From Flavobacterium sp. (lineage in GTDB: Bacteria; Bacteroidota; Bacteroidia; Flavobacteriales; Flavobacteriaceae), in the NCBI GenBank assembly GCA_023259675.1, contig JALRGT010000001.1, positions 62,001-126,000 of the forward strand: a stretch of 64,000 nucleotides of DNA. Direction: 5' to 3'. The position numbers and the translations under genes are program-made. Below are positions 27,818-41,519 of this stretch, piece by piece (the stretch's first letter is position 1; every line of letters begins with the position of its first letter). The notes beneath the pieces were generated by a model, which did no database searches, was not told the origin of the DNA, and saw nothing but the letters and a program-made list of their open reading frames with translations.

Positions 27818-27904
27818 AAATATATTTTTTCTAAATAATAAAAAAAAATCCTACATTCAACAAAAACATCTTACCTTTAAGTCCTTGATTATTTTTTTTG
27901 CGCC

Positions 27905-29362
27905 ATGTCTTCAAAAAAAAGTATTATGACAAAAAGTGAAATTGTTGAAAATTTAAAGTTCCGCAATATTTTCAAACCTATAGCTATTGTTATTGCATCT
28001 TGTTCGTTATTGATCATAACCAACTACCTAACTATTAAAATCTTATCTGCTTCTCGTGCTTATATCAATGGGGAATCTCATTATTCTAAAGCACAAAAAG
28101 ATGCCACCCGCCATCTTATAACCTATTTTTTCACCAAAGATGACCTACAATGGCAATTATACAACAAAGAACTAAGTGTTCCTAAAGGTGATAAAAAGGC
28201 AAGAATTGGTTTAATAAACAATAGCGATATTGAAACAATTAAAAACGGATTTAGAGAAGGTCGAAATAATGAAAAAGATTTAAATGATTTAATTTGGTTG
28301 TTTAAAAATTTTCAGGATGTTTCTTTCTTGGCAGAGGCAATTAGCGAATGGGAAAAAGGGGATTACCTAATCGATCAATTAACTTCCATTGGAAATGAAG
28401 TTCATGAAAAAATAAGCAACAATACTTTAATTCCAGATGAAAAAGAAAAAATTCTCCAAAAGCTAAATCAAATTACTTCAAAATTATCAATAAACGAACG
28501 CAATTTCTCTGATTCACTAGGGGAAGGCACTCGCCTAATTAAAATCTATCTTCTTTTAATAAATATCTTTTTAACTTTAATCATCATAGGAAGCGTTAGC
28601 GTGTACTATTGGCGAATGGTTAATAGCTTAAGACGCGCAAAACTGGACACAGAGAATAAAAACAATAATTTAATACTTCTCAATAAAGAACTTGACCAAT
28701 TTGTCTATAACGCTTCCCATGATTTAAGAGCCCCAATATTATCCTTAAAAGGACTGATAGAACTCACAAAGTCGGAAAATGATTTAGATGAAATTAGAAA
28801 CTATTTAGAGATAATGCATCAAAGCTTGGACAAACAAGATCAATTTATAAAAGACATTATCAATTATTCGAGAAACAAAAAAAGTAAAATAAGTATCGCT
28901 CCTGTTAGTTTAAATCAAATTATTGATGAATGCATTAATCAACATGTTTATATTAAAATGAACAATGAAATAATCATCAACAAGAGTGTTTTAGTAGATG
29001 AAATTCTTAGTGATGGTTTAAAATTACAAATCATTCTAAACAATCTGGTATCAAATGCCATCAAGTATTCTGACGAAAAGAAAGCGAAGCGATTTATTTC
29101 CATTACAACTTTTGCCGAAAGCAATAATACTAAAATAGAAATTGAGGATAATGGCATTGGAATTAGTCCTGAATACCAATCCAAAATTTTTGAGAAATTT
29201 TTCATAACTAATAGTGACAACCAAAAAAGTTCAGGATTAGGACTTTACTTAGTTAAAGAAGCTGTAGAAAATCTAAAAGGTAACATAAACCTCGATTCAA
29301 AAAAAGATATTGGAAGTAAATTTACAATCACAATTCCAAAACAACATGAAAGCCAATTATAA
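27905..29362 (+). CDS. Sensor histidine kinase, orphan
   Basis: This membrane-bound two-component sensor is 485 aa. Two helices (about residues 24-46 and 212-234) enclose a periplasmic domain of some 165 mostly helical residues. The HisKA box is FVYNASHDLRAPILSLKGL with phospho-accepting His about 272. The HATPase domain has NNLVSNAIKYSD (N box), IEDNGIGISPEYQSKIFEKFF (G1/F box) and KSSGLGLYLVKEAVENLKG (G2). No response regulator lies nearby, so its partner is unknown. It sits between mevalonate kinase and the prenyltransferase, but nothing else ties it to isoprenoids. Confidence 0.92.
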   Translation: MSSKKSIMTKSEIVENLKFRNIFKPIAIVIASCSLLIITNYLTIKILSASRAYINGESHYSKAQKDATRHLITYFFTKDDLQWQLYNKELSVPKGDKKARIGLINNSDIETIKNGFREGRNNEKDLNDLIWLFKNFQDVSFLAEAISEWEKGDYLIDQLTSIGNEVHEKISNNTLIPDEKEKILQKLNQITSKLSINERNFSDSLGEGTRLIKIYLLLINIFLTLIIIGSVSVYYWRMVNSLRRAKLDTENKNNNLILLNKELDQFVYNASHDLRAPILSLKGLIELTKSENDLDEIRNYLEIMHQSLDKQDQFIKDIINYSRNKKSKISIAPVSLNQIIDECINQHVYIKMNNEIIINKSVLVDEILSDGLKLQIILNNLVSNAIKYSDEKKAKRFISITTFAESNNTKIEIEDNGIGISPEYQSKIFEKFFITNSDNQKSSGLGLYLVKEAVENLKGNINLDSKKDIGSKFTITIPKQHESQL

Positions 29363-29565
29363 ATTTCATCCATTAAAAAAATAATTGAAGACTTCATCAA
29401 CTCAAAACAATCACAACATTTCCCAATAAGCTCTTAAAAGAAATCACTCGCTGGTGTTTTTGTGAAAAATCAAGTAGAATTTAAAAACAAAATCCTAAAT
29501 TTGAACTTAAATCAGCAAGTTTACAATTCCAATATAGAACTTGACAAGAAAAACTACTTCGGAAA

Positions 29566-30522
29566 ATGTTAAGCAGAAAACACAAACTTTTATTGATGAA
29601 AATTATAAGTTTGTTCTCTGTAGTGAGAGGATACAACATTCCAATTATCATTTTGGCGCAATATCTTTCAGCCATTTTCATTTTGGCTCCCGAAAAAAGA
29701 GCGCTAAGCATTTTACTGGATTTCAACTTATTTATTCTCGTTTTCTGCTCTTCTTTGACGATTGCTTCGGGCTATATCATCAATAATTTTTATGACCGCA
29801 AGAAAGATTTAATCAACCGTCCTAACAAATCCATGTTGGATCGATTGGTCAGTCAAGACACCAAACTCAAAGTCTATTTTTTATTGAATTTTCTGGTGGC
29901 CTTAATCGCTTTTTATATCTCGTGGCGCGCCTTATTGTTCTTTTCTACCTATATTTTCCTGATTTGGTTTTACTCCCATAAAATAAAAAAATACCCCATT
30001 ATTGGTAATTTAATGGCCGCACTTCTGGCTGTCTTACCTTTTTTTGCCATCCTGTTGTATTTTTACAATAAATTCTCATTCGAAGAAATTGAGAGTTTCA
30101 AAAATCAACTCGCGGTAATTTTAGCACACGCCAGTTTCTTGTTTCTACTGTTGCTCATACGAGAAATGATCAAAGATTTAGAGAACATCAAGGGCGATTT
30201 AGTCAATAATTACAAAACCATTCCAATACTTTATGGCGAAACCCTATCCAAACAGATTATTACGGTATTAACCATCTTGACCATCGTACCGGTATATGTT
30301 CTAATCGAAATTTACGACGTGGGCTACATGGACATTTACTTTTATGCCTGCCTGATTGTCCTGCTTTTCTTTTTGCTGTATTTATGGAAATCCGATAGAA
30401 AAGGCCAATTCCTATTGCTGCACAACGTATTGAAATTCCTCATTGTCGCCGGTGTATTTTGCATTGTGCTCATTAATCCGAGTGTAATTTGGCATGGAAA
30501 AAAATTATTATTGCTGATATAA
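29566..30522 (+). CDS. UbiA-family prenyltransferase, geranylgeranylglycerol-phosphate synthase-like
   Basis: This integral membrane enzyme moves a prenyl chain from its diphosphate to an acceptor. It is 318 aa with eight to nine hydrophobic helices. The two Asp-rich motifs that bind Mg-diphosphate are NNFYDRKKDLINRPNK (about residues 82-97) and REMIKDLENIKGDLVNNYKT. In Bacteroidota this subgroup is usually annotated as geranylgeranylglycerol-phosphate geranylgeranyltransferase; quinone biosynthesis (MenA-like) is a less likely alternative. It lies a gene away from the mevalonate genes that supply its substrate. Confidence 0.88.
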   Translation: MLSRKHKLLLMKIISLFSVVRGYNIPIIILAQYLSAIFILAPEKRALSILLDFNLFILVFCSSLTIASGYIINNFYDRKKDLINRPNKSMLDRLVSQDTKLKVYFLLNFLVALIAFYISWRALLFFSTYIFLIWFYSHKIKKYPIIGNLMAALLAVLPFFAILLYFYNKFSFEEIESFKNQLAVILAHASFLFLLLLIREMIKDLENIKGDLVNNYKTIPILYGETLSKQIITVLTILTIVPVYVLIEIYDVGYMDIYFYACLIVLLFFLLYLWKSDRKGQFLLLHNVLKFLIVAGVFCIVLINPSVIWHGKKLLLLI

Positions 30523-30530
30523 CCTTTTTT

Positions 30531-30612
30531 AGGAGCTTTTTCCCGCTCTCCACTTTATCTTTTCCTTTTTAAAGGAAAAAGGAAAAGGATATCGTTTCGA
30601 TCAGGGCTAAAA
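30531..30612 (-). ncRNA. Flavo-1-like intergenic RNA/repeat element, copy 2
   Basis: On the minus strand it reads TAGCCCTGATCGAAACGATATCC, a long hairpin of TTTTCC/GGAAAA type, then GAGCGGGAAAAAGCTCCT. It has the same start and end boxes as the element at 62.3 kb. It fills most of the gap before the pseudouridine synthase gene. Confidence 0.5.
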
Positions 30613-30679
30613 ATCTAACTGCAATCAACTTAGCACCATAACCAATAATAAACTATCTTTGCAAAAATTATAGCATATT

Positions 30680-31588
30680 ATGAACAACAAGGAAGGCAAC
30701 AACAAAAGAGGCGGTTCTCGAACAAATAGTTCAAGACCGAGTTCTAACAAGCCAAAACCTGCGATGCAAAAAAGGGCACAAGGGCCTAAAAAAGCAAAAA
30801 TAAACGCGAAAGCTGCCGAAGTAGCTCCCGAAAAAATAGAGAAAAAACCGAATCAGGCTCCAAAAAGACAAAAAGCCAAAGACGAAATTCGTTTGAACAA
30901 ATACATCGCCAATTCTGGTGCATGTTCCCGTCGTGATGCCGACATTTATATTCAGTCCGGAAACGTAAAAGTAAATGGTACGCCTGTTACCGAAATGGGA
31001 TACTTGGTCAAACCTGGGGATACCGTTAATTTTGATGGTGTTTTATTGACACCCGAAAAGAAAGTATACATCTTATTGAACAAACCTAAAAACTTTACCA
31101 CTGCACTTGACGAAGGGCAAGAATTTCGTAATGTTTTAGAATTGGTAAAAGGTTCCACCACGGCCAAAATTGGTGCTGTGGGAAGAATGGACAAGAACAC
31201 TACCGGTTTATTATTGTTTACCAATGATACCGATATGATTCGAAAATTCACTTTACCCAACCAAAAATCATCAAAAATCTACCAAGTTTCTTTAGACAAA
31301 AACTTGAAATTTGAAGACTTGGAAAAAATAAGCAAAGGACTTGTTCTTGACGGACATCGTGTTTTTGTTGAAGAAGTAAGTTATATTGAAGGAGAGGCAA
31401 AAAGTGAAATTGGTTTAAAATTACGCTCTTCCAATGTAAAAGTGGTTCGTTCTATTTTTGAACATTTTGACTATGATGTTTTACGAATTGACCGTGTTGC
31501 TTTTGCCGGATTAACCAAAAAGAATTTACCTCGCGGAAACTGGAGATTGTTAACCGACCAAGAAATCATCAATTTGAAGAATACTTAA
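30680..31588 (+). CDS. RsuA/RluB-type 23S/16S rRNA pseudouridine synthase
   Basis: This enzyme converts uridine to pseudouridine in ribosomal RNA. It is 302 aa: a basic, disordered N-terminal tail of about 65 residues (Arg, Lys, Asn and Pro rich), an S4 RNA-binding domain (IRLNKYIANSGACSRRDADIYIQSGNVKVNG) and a catalytic domain with GRMDKNTTGLLLFTNDTDM (catalytic Asp). A TATCTTTG -7 element lies at 30654-30661. The C-terminus is LTDQEIINLKNT. A diverged copy of exactly this tail lies at 41254-41292, on the far side of the glycan-use island; see the findings. Confidence 0.93.
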   Translation: MNNKEGNNKRGGSRTNSSRPSSNKPKPAMQKRAQGPKKAKINAKAAEVAPEKIEKKPNQAPKRQKAKDEIRLNKYIANSGACSRRDADIYIQSGNVKVNGTPVTEMGYLVKPGDTVNFDGVLLTPEKKVYILLNKPKNFTTALDEGQEFRNVLELVKGSTTAKIGAVGRMDKNTTGLLLFTNDTDMIRKFTLPNQKSSKIYQVSLDKNLKFEDLEKISKGLVLDGHRVFVEEVSYIEGEAKSEIGLKLRSSNVKVVRSIFEHFDYDVLRIDRVAFAGLTKKNLPRGNWRLLTDQEIINLKNT

Positions 31589-31589
31589 A
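31561..31589 (+). repeat. Direct repeat, left copy (3' end of pseudouridine synthase gene)
   Basis: Twenty-nine bases identical to 41265-41293, covering the last nine codons and stop of the pseudouridine synthase gene. The similarity continues with small gaps for about 20 bases after the stop. Confidence 0.9.
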
Positions 31590-31612
31590 AGCTTCTTTAA
31601 GATATAAAAAAC

Positions 31613-31648
31613 AAAAAACCCATTTCATTACGAAATGGGTTTCTTTTT
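31613..31648. terminator. Two-way terminator between pseudouridine synthase and GH30
   Basis: AAACCCATTTC (31616-31626) pairs with GAAATGGGTTT (31632-31642) around ATTAC, with A-run before and T-rich tail after. Confidence 0.9.
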
Positions 31649-31670
31649 CAAAAAAAACTAACTACTAACT

Positions 31671-33254
31671 TCACTTAAATTCTCCTACAAAAGTTACCAC
31701 CGCTTTTGCAGGAATTACTAAACAATCTATTTTCTGAACAACTCCTTTTTTTAAATTAGAACGCTCTGAGGTTGTATAAGGTGTTACTTCATTTTTTTTA
31801 AGCTTACCCTTTTTTAGATTCACCTGATATTGTTGATCGTTGTTCCTGTTATTTACTGCAACAATAACCAATTTTTTATTTACCACATCCTTATAAGCAG
31901 TTATCATTACATCCTTTGCCGCTTTCATCGGGTCTTGATCAGGAATAGCCACTCTAAGCATTCCCGGACGTACAAATAGAGAATAATTCCCTAATGTCCA
32001 AAGTAGTTTAGAATCATGGTAAACCCCATCATTTTTACAATAATCGGCACCAAACCCTCCGTTACTTTTCCCATCATCGAGATATACCAATCCGTCTTTG
32101 TAATCTCCCCTTGTAATTGAGGTCCACCACTGCCAAGAAGCGGCATTGGCTACCGCAATATCACTATGGATAATACGGGCAACATATAATGCCGTTTGCA
32201 TGCCCAAATCTCTCTTTCCGCCAGAACCACCCGGAATTTCGTTTTCTCCAGGACTGTCTAAAATACAGTATTCAGACTGCCAATACTTCAATCCCGCATT
32301 TTTTTTAATCGCTACAGCCAATGCCTGTCGACTGGAAATTTGTTTGCCGATAGGCCATACCGTAAAATAACTATGACCTGAAATAATCTTCTTTACATTG
32401 GGCAAATTAGAAATATTGGTATTGCTGTCTCCAAAAAAATAATCAATCTGATTATCCCTATTTTCGTTATTCACATTTGTATACAAATAATCAATTTGAC
32501 CCGCTTCCCCTACAAGGATTTCAGTACTCATTTTTTGAGCACTTAGTTTTTCGGAGAGTGATCTTGTTAATTCTACAATTTCCTCATTGGTAGCAGGAGT
32601 TCCTTCCTGACTGTTTTTATTGCCATTTTTTGGCATCCATTCCCATTGCGGTTCATTTATCGGACTCACATAATCAAAATGAATACCTTCTTTTTCCTCT
32701 AAACCTTTAATACTTTGAACCAAAAAATCGGCAAATTTTGGAATGGCACCTTCTTTCAGATTGAGTTTGTTTTTTTGGGTGGCAAATGCCAAACCGTTAT
32801 TGGTTAAATAAACCGGTGGACTGTTAGAAAAAATCAGAAACTGCTCTACACCTCTTTTTTTGGCTGCTTGCAAAAACCAACGTTCACCTTGCTGTTTCGA
32901 CCAATCATAAGTTCCATCTTCATTGAGAATACATTCGGTTCTTCGCCATACATCATAAATATTACTTTGTTCTGCTTGCTCTACACTTCCTGCTCCGAGA
33001 TTAAATCTCCAAATCGAAAGTCCTATTCCTTTGGGATTTCCTTCAGAATCCATCTCTTTACTGAATAATAAATCTGCAATGGCATTCTTTTTTTGCTCCG
33101 GCCAATTTTTCCCAACATACTGACATCGCCAAGCATCTGCAGCACCAAAACCATCCATAGTCTGCAAAATATCATCTGTATGTATGGTAATCGTTCGCTG
33201 CCCAAAAATAAGCGAGCAGCTCAGCAACAATAAAGAAATATATGTTTTTTTCAT
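31671..33254 (-). CDS. GH30 family glycoside hydrolase, exported
   Basis: This is a secreted retaining beta-glycosidase of clan GH-A. It is 527 aa with a signal peptide (MKKTYISLLLLSCSLIFGQ). GH30 features are visible: MDGFGAADAWRCQYVG at the start of the barrel, LSIWRFNLGAGS, FSNSPPVYLT, the acid/base Glu in VSPINEPQWEW and the nucleophile Glu in YWQSEYCIL, then a C-terminal beta-sandwich (YTTSERSNLKKG ... IPAKAVVTFVGEF). The motif context resembles the subfamily that holds endo-beta-1,6-galactanases, and the partner GH2 fits that, but xylan or glucan cannot be excluded. It is 46 bases downstream of the GH2 gene and surely co-transcribed. Confidence 0.9.
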   Translation of the reverse strand: MKKTYISLLLLSCSLIFGQRTITIHTDDILQTMDGFGAADAWRCQYVGKNWPEQKKNAIADLLFSKEMDSEGNPKGIGLSIWRFNLGAGSVEQAEQSNIYDVWRRTECILNEDGTYDWSKQQGERWFLQAAKKRGVEQFLIFSNSPPVYLTNNGLAFATQKNKLNLKEGAIPKFADFLVQSIKGLEEKEGIHFDYVSPINEPQWEWMPKNGNKNSQEGTPATNEEIVELTRSLSEKLSAQKMSTEILVGEAGQIDYLYTNVNNENRDNQIDYFFGDSNTNISNLPNVKKIISGHSYFTVWPIGKQISSRQALAVAIKKNAGLKYWQSEYCILDSPGENEIPGGSGGKRDLGMQTALYVARIIHSDIAVANAASWQWWTSITRGDYKDGLVYLDDGKSNGGFGADYCKNDGVYHDSKLLWTLGNYSLFVRPGMLRVAIPDQDPMKAAKDVMITAYKDVVNKKLVIVAVNNRNNDQQYQVNLKKGKLKKNEVTPYTTSERSNLKKGVVQKIDCLVIPAKAVVTFVGEFK

Positions 33255-33300
33255 TAATGTATTTTCTATAAATCTAAAAACAAAAGCATATAATTAAAAT

Positions 33301-37020
<3,720 letters not shown>

Positions 37021-40000
37021 ATGAAAAAAATCCTTTTAAATATAATTTTATGTCTATCCTTATTATGTCATCTATACGGCCAGGAAACTAAATCGCAGAA
37101 AAAATCAACAAACAATATACTTACATTCTATTTGTTAGATTCTGAATCCGGCTTGTCAAATAATATGGTTAATTCTATTGAACAAGATCAACTTGGATTG
37201 ATGTGGATTGGTACGACTGATGGATTGAATTCTTATGATGGAACCCAATTTACGAAATACAAGAAAAACTTTAACGATATATATAATGGACTGATAAATA
37301 GTTACATCCTTAAGGTTAAGACTGATTTGAAAGGAAATATATTAATTGCAACAGACAAAGGTTTAAGTATATATAATCCAAAGACTGAAAAGTTCAAAAT
37401 TGTTAAATACCAAAAACAAGAATTAGGCAGTCCAATTAACGATGTTTTAAATGGTCCTAATCAAGAACTCATAATTGGAACCCATAATAAAAATTTTGAA
37501 ATCCCTGTTATTGATAAAAATGGAAAATTAAAATATTATATTAATCAAACCAATCATGCTAATTCGTTGTCATCTAATTTACTCACCACTATGGCAATGC
37601 AAGGGGATTCTGTTTTGTGGATTGGGACTAGTGATTCGGGTTTAAATAAATTTAAGTTTTCTTCAAAAACAACTTTGAGAATTCCTTATGGTAATAACAA
37701 AGCATTACCTTCTGCAGCTATCAACACACTCCATACTGATTTTAATGGGAATTTGTGGATTGGAACAGACAAGGGACTACAAATAATAACTACTAAAGGA
37801 GATACTTTAAGTTTGAAATCCTCTTCAATCCGTGGTAAAGGACTGAGTGACAATATCATTCTGGCATTTGAAGAAGACAATCAAGGTAATATGTGGATTG
37901 GCACTCGTAACGGAGGATTAAATATTCTTAATAAGTCTTCGGTATTATCAAAAAAGTCAAATTTATTAATAAAATGGTATTTACCCAAAGGAGATGGGTC
38001 AAGTGTTTTCAATAGAACTGTTTCGGCTATAAAAAGGGATAGAGAAGGAAATATGTGGTTGGGAACAAGTACAGGTTTAAATTTTGTAAACCCCAACGGA
38101 GAGCCTATTCAACACTTATATAAAAACGTAGATAATTCTAATGGTTTAGCTCACGACAGGATTGGAGCATTTGCTAAAAAAAATGACGGAAAAATATGGG
38201 TAGGAACTGATGGCGGTGGATTGGATTTATTTGATCCTAAAACTGGAAAATTTGAACATTTTATAAATCAAAAAAACAATCCCTCAGGCATAAGTAATGA
38301 CTATATTCTTTCTTTATTTGAAGATAGCAAAGACAGGCTTTGGATAGGCACTTATCAAGGTGGTTTGAATAAAATGAACACTAAAACAAGGCGGTGTGAG
38401 CATTATCTTCAAGGAAGCGTAGACAAGGGTAGTGATGTTCGTATAATTTTTGAAAATACAGATGGTCAAATCTGGGTTGGTACTAATCGTGGAGGCTTAT
38501 ATCGTTATTTAGAAGAAAAAAATCAATTTGAATATATTAAAAGCTTAGGAAAAAAAGATATAAGGGATATAAAAAAAGGGGAAGATGGCACTTTATGGTT
38601 GGCCACTTTTGAAGATGGAATTATCAATTATAATCCTCATAATGATAAATTCTATTCATATCAGATGAGTAACACCCAGAATATGCCGAGTAATGTAATT
38701 TTCTGTCTCTTCCCACTTCGTAATGGTGAAATTTTGGCAGGTACTCGCTATGGTGGATTATTCAAGCTAAATCCGAAGAGTAAAACTACCGTTAATTTTA
38801 CAGAAAGTGATGGATTGAGCAGTAATACCATCTGTAGTATTATAATGGAAAATGAAACTAATTTTTGGCTAGGGACTGCCGAAGGAATTAGTCACTACAA
38901 TTTAAATACTAATAAAGTTAAAAATCTAAACACATTCAACAATATCCAACGTAGCGAATTTAATATTGGTGCTGCTCTAAAGAGCCAAGACGGGTATTTA
39001 TATTTTGGAGGCAATAAAGGCATTAATCTGTTTCATCCGCAGAACCTGAAAAATGAATTTAAAAAGTATCCTATTATATTTAAAAATTTACAAGTTCGCT
39101 ACAAAAAAATCCCTGTTACTCCAGAAAATGAAAATGGAATTTTAAAAAAGTCCATCTCTTATCAGGATCATATTACCTTAAATTATGACCAAACCTTATT
39201 TTCAATTGATTTTGGAGTAGTGAAATTTCCAAAAACACAAAACATCAATTATTCCTATAAGTTAAAAGGGTTTCAAAATCATTGGATAGATCTCAAAAAT
39301 TCCGGAACCGTCAATTTAAGCAACATTCCACCAGGCGATTACATCTTAATCGTCAAAGCTAATTCTGGACCTGAGAAAGAGGTTTCAAAAAAACTATTCC
39401 TATCCATTACACCTCCATTTTGGAAAACCATCCCTGCTTATCTATTATATTTAATACTTATTGCCGGAGCTATTTACGGGATAATGAAATACTATTCCGA
39501 TCATATCAAATTAAAAAACTCCTTATTGTTTGAGAAAAAACAACGCCAATTGGAGCACAATTTCAATGAAGAGAGAATCCGATTCTTTACTGGTTTTTCG
39601 CATGAACTCAGAACGCCGCTTACTTTAATTTTAGGCCCAATTGAAGATTTAACCCGCGAAGCACAAAACAATAAGCAGCGGGAAAAAATGCAGTTAATTA
39701 AAAAAAATGCAGCCTACTTATTGCAATCCATAAACAAACTTTTAGATTTTAGAAAGTCTGAAATTGGATTAAGCGATTTGGTCATCAGTCAATACAATGT
39801 TTCTTCTATCTTAACACAGTTAATAGAAAACTACCAATTGTTGGCTGATAAAAAAGAAATTTCACTTACGCTTTCATTACCTGAAAAAGAAATTTTCGCA
39901 TGGTTTGATTTAGAAAAAATTCAAATCATTGTAAACAACCTGCTTTCGAATGCTTTTAAATATACCCCAGAAAAGGGAAGTATTAAAGTCACTTTAACAG

Positions 40001-41148
40001 AGGAAATGGAACAATTTAAGATAACGGTTGCAGACAGCGGAACCGGAATAAATTTAAAAGACATCGAACATGTTTTTGAATGGTATTATCAATCCAAATC
40101 TTTAGCCAGAAAAAAAGGCTCAGGAATTGGACTCGCCTTATCTAAAAGTTTTGCCGAACTGCATAAAGGACAATTAACTGTAGAAAGCGAACTTCATAAA
40201 GGTTCTGTTTTCACTCTTTATATTCCAAAAGACGAATCCTTATTTTCTGATGCTCCACATAAAATAGTGGATGTCGATTCTGAAAAAACAGAAACCACTT
40301 CATTAAATGCCTGGAGTCCTGAAGCCATCAAAACACCTGAAGAAAAAAGACAAACAAAAGTTGAACTTAATGAAGAAAGACTCGTTTTATTATTGATCGA
40401 TGACAATCCTGATATTTTAAAATATTTAGAAAGTTTACTTGAGGAGGATTACGATATTCTATATGCCGAAAACGGCCAAGAAGGCATTGAAAAAGCCATT
40501 CAGTATGTTCCTGATTTAATTATTTCTGACATCATGATGCCGTTTAGAAGTGGAATTGATTTATGTTCGGTATTAAAAAAGGAGATTACAACTACCCATA
40601 TCCCAATCATACTTCTGTCTGCCAAGGATAATATAGAGAGCATCAAAACAGGATATGAAAAAGGAGCTGATGATTACATTGTAAAACCTTTTAACAGTGA
40701 AATTCTTCGCTCCCGAATCAAAAACCTACTCGAAGGAAGAAAATTATTAAGAAAATATTTTACAGGCCAAGAAGAACCTTTACTGGATTTTTCTAGCGAA
40801 CAATCTAATTTACTTAATAAAGAGAAAGATTTTTTAAAAAAACTGGAAGCTATTATATTAGAACATCTCGTTGACGAAAAGACAAACGTGAACGAAATTG
40901 CATTGGCCATCGGGATGAGTAGAACTTCTCTTTTCAGAAAAATAAAAGCCATATCAGGAAAAAACATAAATGAATATATCACTATCGTAAAAATAAAAAA
41001 GGCAGCATCACTCATTAAAGACGAGAATTACTCCATTACCCAAGCCGCATTAGAAGTTGGCTTCAGTGACGTGAAATATTTTAGACAATTATTTAAAAAA
41101 CAGTTTGGAATTGTTCCTTCAGAGTATAAAAAAAATTTAGTGAATTAG
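37021..41148 (+). CDS. Hybrid two-component system regulator (HTCS), glycan sensing
   Basis: This single-protein sensor and transcription regulator, typical of Bacteroidota polysaccharide loci, is 1375 aa. A signal peptide (residues 1-20) is followed by a two-bladed-pair propeller of repeated W-IGT-GLN units (for example LMWIGTTDGLNSYDG, NLWIGTDKGLQIIT) to about residue 690 and a Y_Y_Y domain. A membrane helix lies near residues 806-825. HisKA then gives FSHELRTPLTLILGPIEDL (His about 861), and HATPase gives NNLLSNAFKYTPEKG and GSGIGLALSKSFAELHKG. The receiver domain has LLIDDNPDILKYL and ISDIMMP (Asp about 1170), and a C-terminal AraC HTH ends VGFSDVKYFRQLFKKQFGIVPSEYK. It should bind an oligosaccharide in the periplasm and switch on the GH2-GH30 operon. 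Confidence 0.96.
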   Translation: MKKILLNIILCLSLLCHLYGQETKSQKKSTNNILTFYLLDSESGLSNNMVNSIEQDQLGLMWIGTTDGLNSYDGTQFTKYKKNFNDIYNGLINSYILKVKTDLKGNILIATDKGLSIYNPKTEKFKIVKYQKQELGSPINDVLNGPNQELIIGTHNKNFEIPVIDKNGKLKYYINQTNHANSLSSNLLTTMAMQGDSVLWIGTSDSGLNKFKFSSKTTLRIPYGNNKALPSAAINTLHTDFNGNLWIGTDKGLQIITTKGDTLSLKSSSIRGKGLSDNIILAFEEDNQGNMWIGTRNGGLNILNKSSVLSKKSNLLIKWYLPKGDGSSVFNRTVSAIKRDREGNMWLGTSTGLNFVNPNGEPIQHLYKNVDNSNGLAHDRIGAFAKKNDGKIWVGTDGGGLDLFDPKTGKFEHFINQKNNPSGISNDYILSLFEDSKDRLWIGTYQGGLNKMNTKTRRCEHYLQGSVDKGSDVRIIFENTDGQIWVGTNRGGLYRYLEEKNQFEYIKSLGKKDIRDIKKGEDGTLWLATFEDGIINYNPHNDKFYSYQMSNTQNMPSNVIFCLFPLRNGEILAGTRYGGLFKLNPKSKTTVNFTESDGLSSNTICSIIMENETNFWLGTAEGISHYNLNTNKVKNLNTFNNIQRSEFNIGAALKSQDGYLYFGGNKGINLFHPQNLKNEFKKYPIIFKNLQVRYKKIPVTPENENGILKKSISYQDHITLNYDQTLFSIDFGVVKFPKTQNINYSYKLKGFQNHWIDLKNSGTVNLSNIPPGDYILIVKANSGPEKEVSKKLFLSITPPFWKTIPAYLLYLILIAGAIYGIMKYYSDHIKLKNSLLFEKKQRQLEHNFNEERIRFFTGFSHELRTPLTLILGPIEDLTREAQNNKQREKMQLIKKNAAYLLQSINKLLDFRKSEIGLSDLVISQYNVSSILTQLIENYQLLADKKEISLTLSLPEKEIFAWFDLEKIQIIVNNLLSNAFKYTPEKGSIKVTLTEEMEQFKITVADSGTGINLKDIEHVFEWYYQSKSLARKKGSGIGLALSKSFAELHKGQLTVESELHKGSVFTLYIPKDESLFSDAPHKIVDVDSEKTETTSLNAWSPEAIKTPEEKRQTKVELNEERLVLLLIDDNPDILKYLESLLEEDYDILYAENGQEGIEKAIQYVPDLIISDIMMPFRSGIDLCSVLKKEITTTHIPIILLSAKDNIESIKTGYEKGADDYIVKPFNSEILRSRIKNLLEGRKLLRKYFTGQEEPLLDFSSEQSNLLNKEKDFLKKLEAIILEHLVDEKTNVNEIALAIGMSRTSLFRKIKAISGKNINEYITIVKIKKAASLIKDENYSITQAALEVGFSDVKYFRQLFKKQFGIVPSEYKKNLVN

Positions 41149-41253
41149 TCAGGAAGCCATCTAAGCAATCCAGAATCTAATCTAAAGTTGGAACGGAATC
41201 TTAAAAAAGATACCTCTGTTTCCAAATCAATGACAAATGAGATATTCTTATAG

Positions 41254-41292
41254 CGAACTGATCCAGAAATCATCAATTTGAAGAATACTTAA
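41254..41292 (+). pseudogene. Fossil 3' end of a pseudouridine synthase gene
   Basis: The bases translate as RTDPEIINLKNT-stop, against LTDQEIINLKNT-stop at the end of the intact gene at 31588. A 29-base stretch is identical (41265-41293). Upstream the similarity stops at once. The same post-stop sequence (cttcttt..aag.ataaaaaa) and a hairpin terminator follow, as at the intact gene. It marks the far end of an insertion or duplication that brought in the GH30-GH2-HTCS genes. Confidence 0.85.
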
Positions 41293-41310
41293 ACTTCTTT
41301 TTAAGCATAA

Positions 41311-41346
41311 AAAAAACCTTTTCAATCACTTTGAAAAGGTTTTTTT
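41311..41346 (+). terminator. Terminator after the fossil gene end
   Basis: AAAACCTTTTCAA (41313-41325) pairs with TTGAAAAGGTTTT (41331-41343) around TCACT, then a T-run. It could end the HTCS transcript 160 bases upstream. Confidence 0.85.
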
Positions 41347-41457
41347 ATATCCAGTAAATCGGTAATTAAGTGCTATTTAAAACAAAACATATAAAAAAAA
41401 CAACGCTTTAAGTGCATCATCTCCAGTTGATTTCTATAAAATAATAAAAATTAAGTA

Positions 41458-41486
41458 TTGTAAAAGTAAAAAAATGCTTAACTTTG
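41458..41486 (+). promoter_or_regulatory. Promoter of the 42-aa membrane ORF
   Basis: TTG at 41458-41460 and TAACTTTG at 41479-41486 are 18 bases apart, matching the Bacteroidota consensus. The coding region starts 33 bases further on. Confidence 0.75.
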
Positions 41487-41519
41487 GGTTACCCCTTATT
41501 AACCTTAATACCTACTATC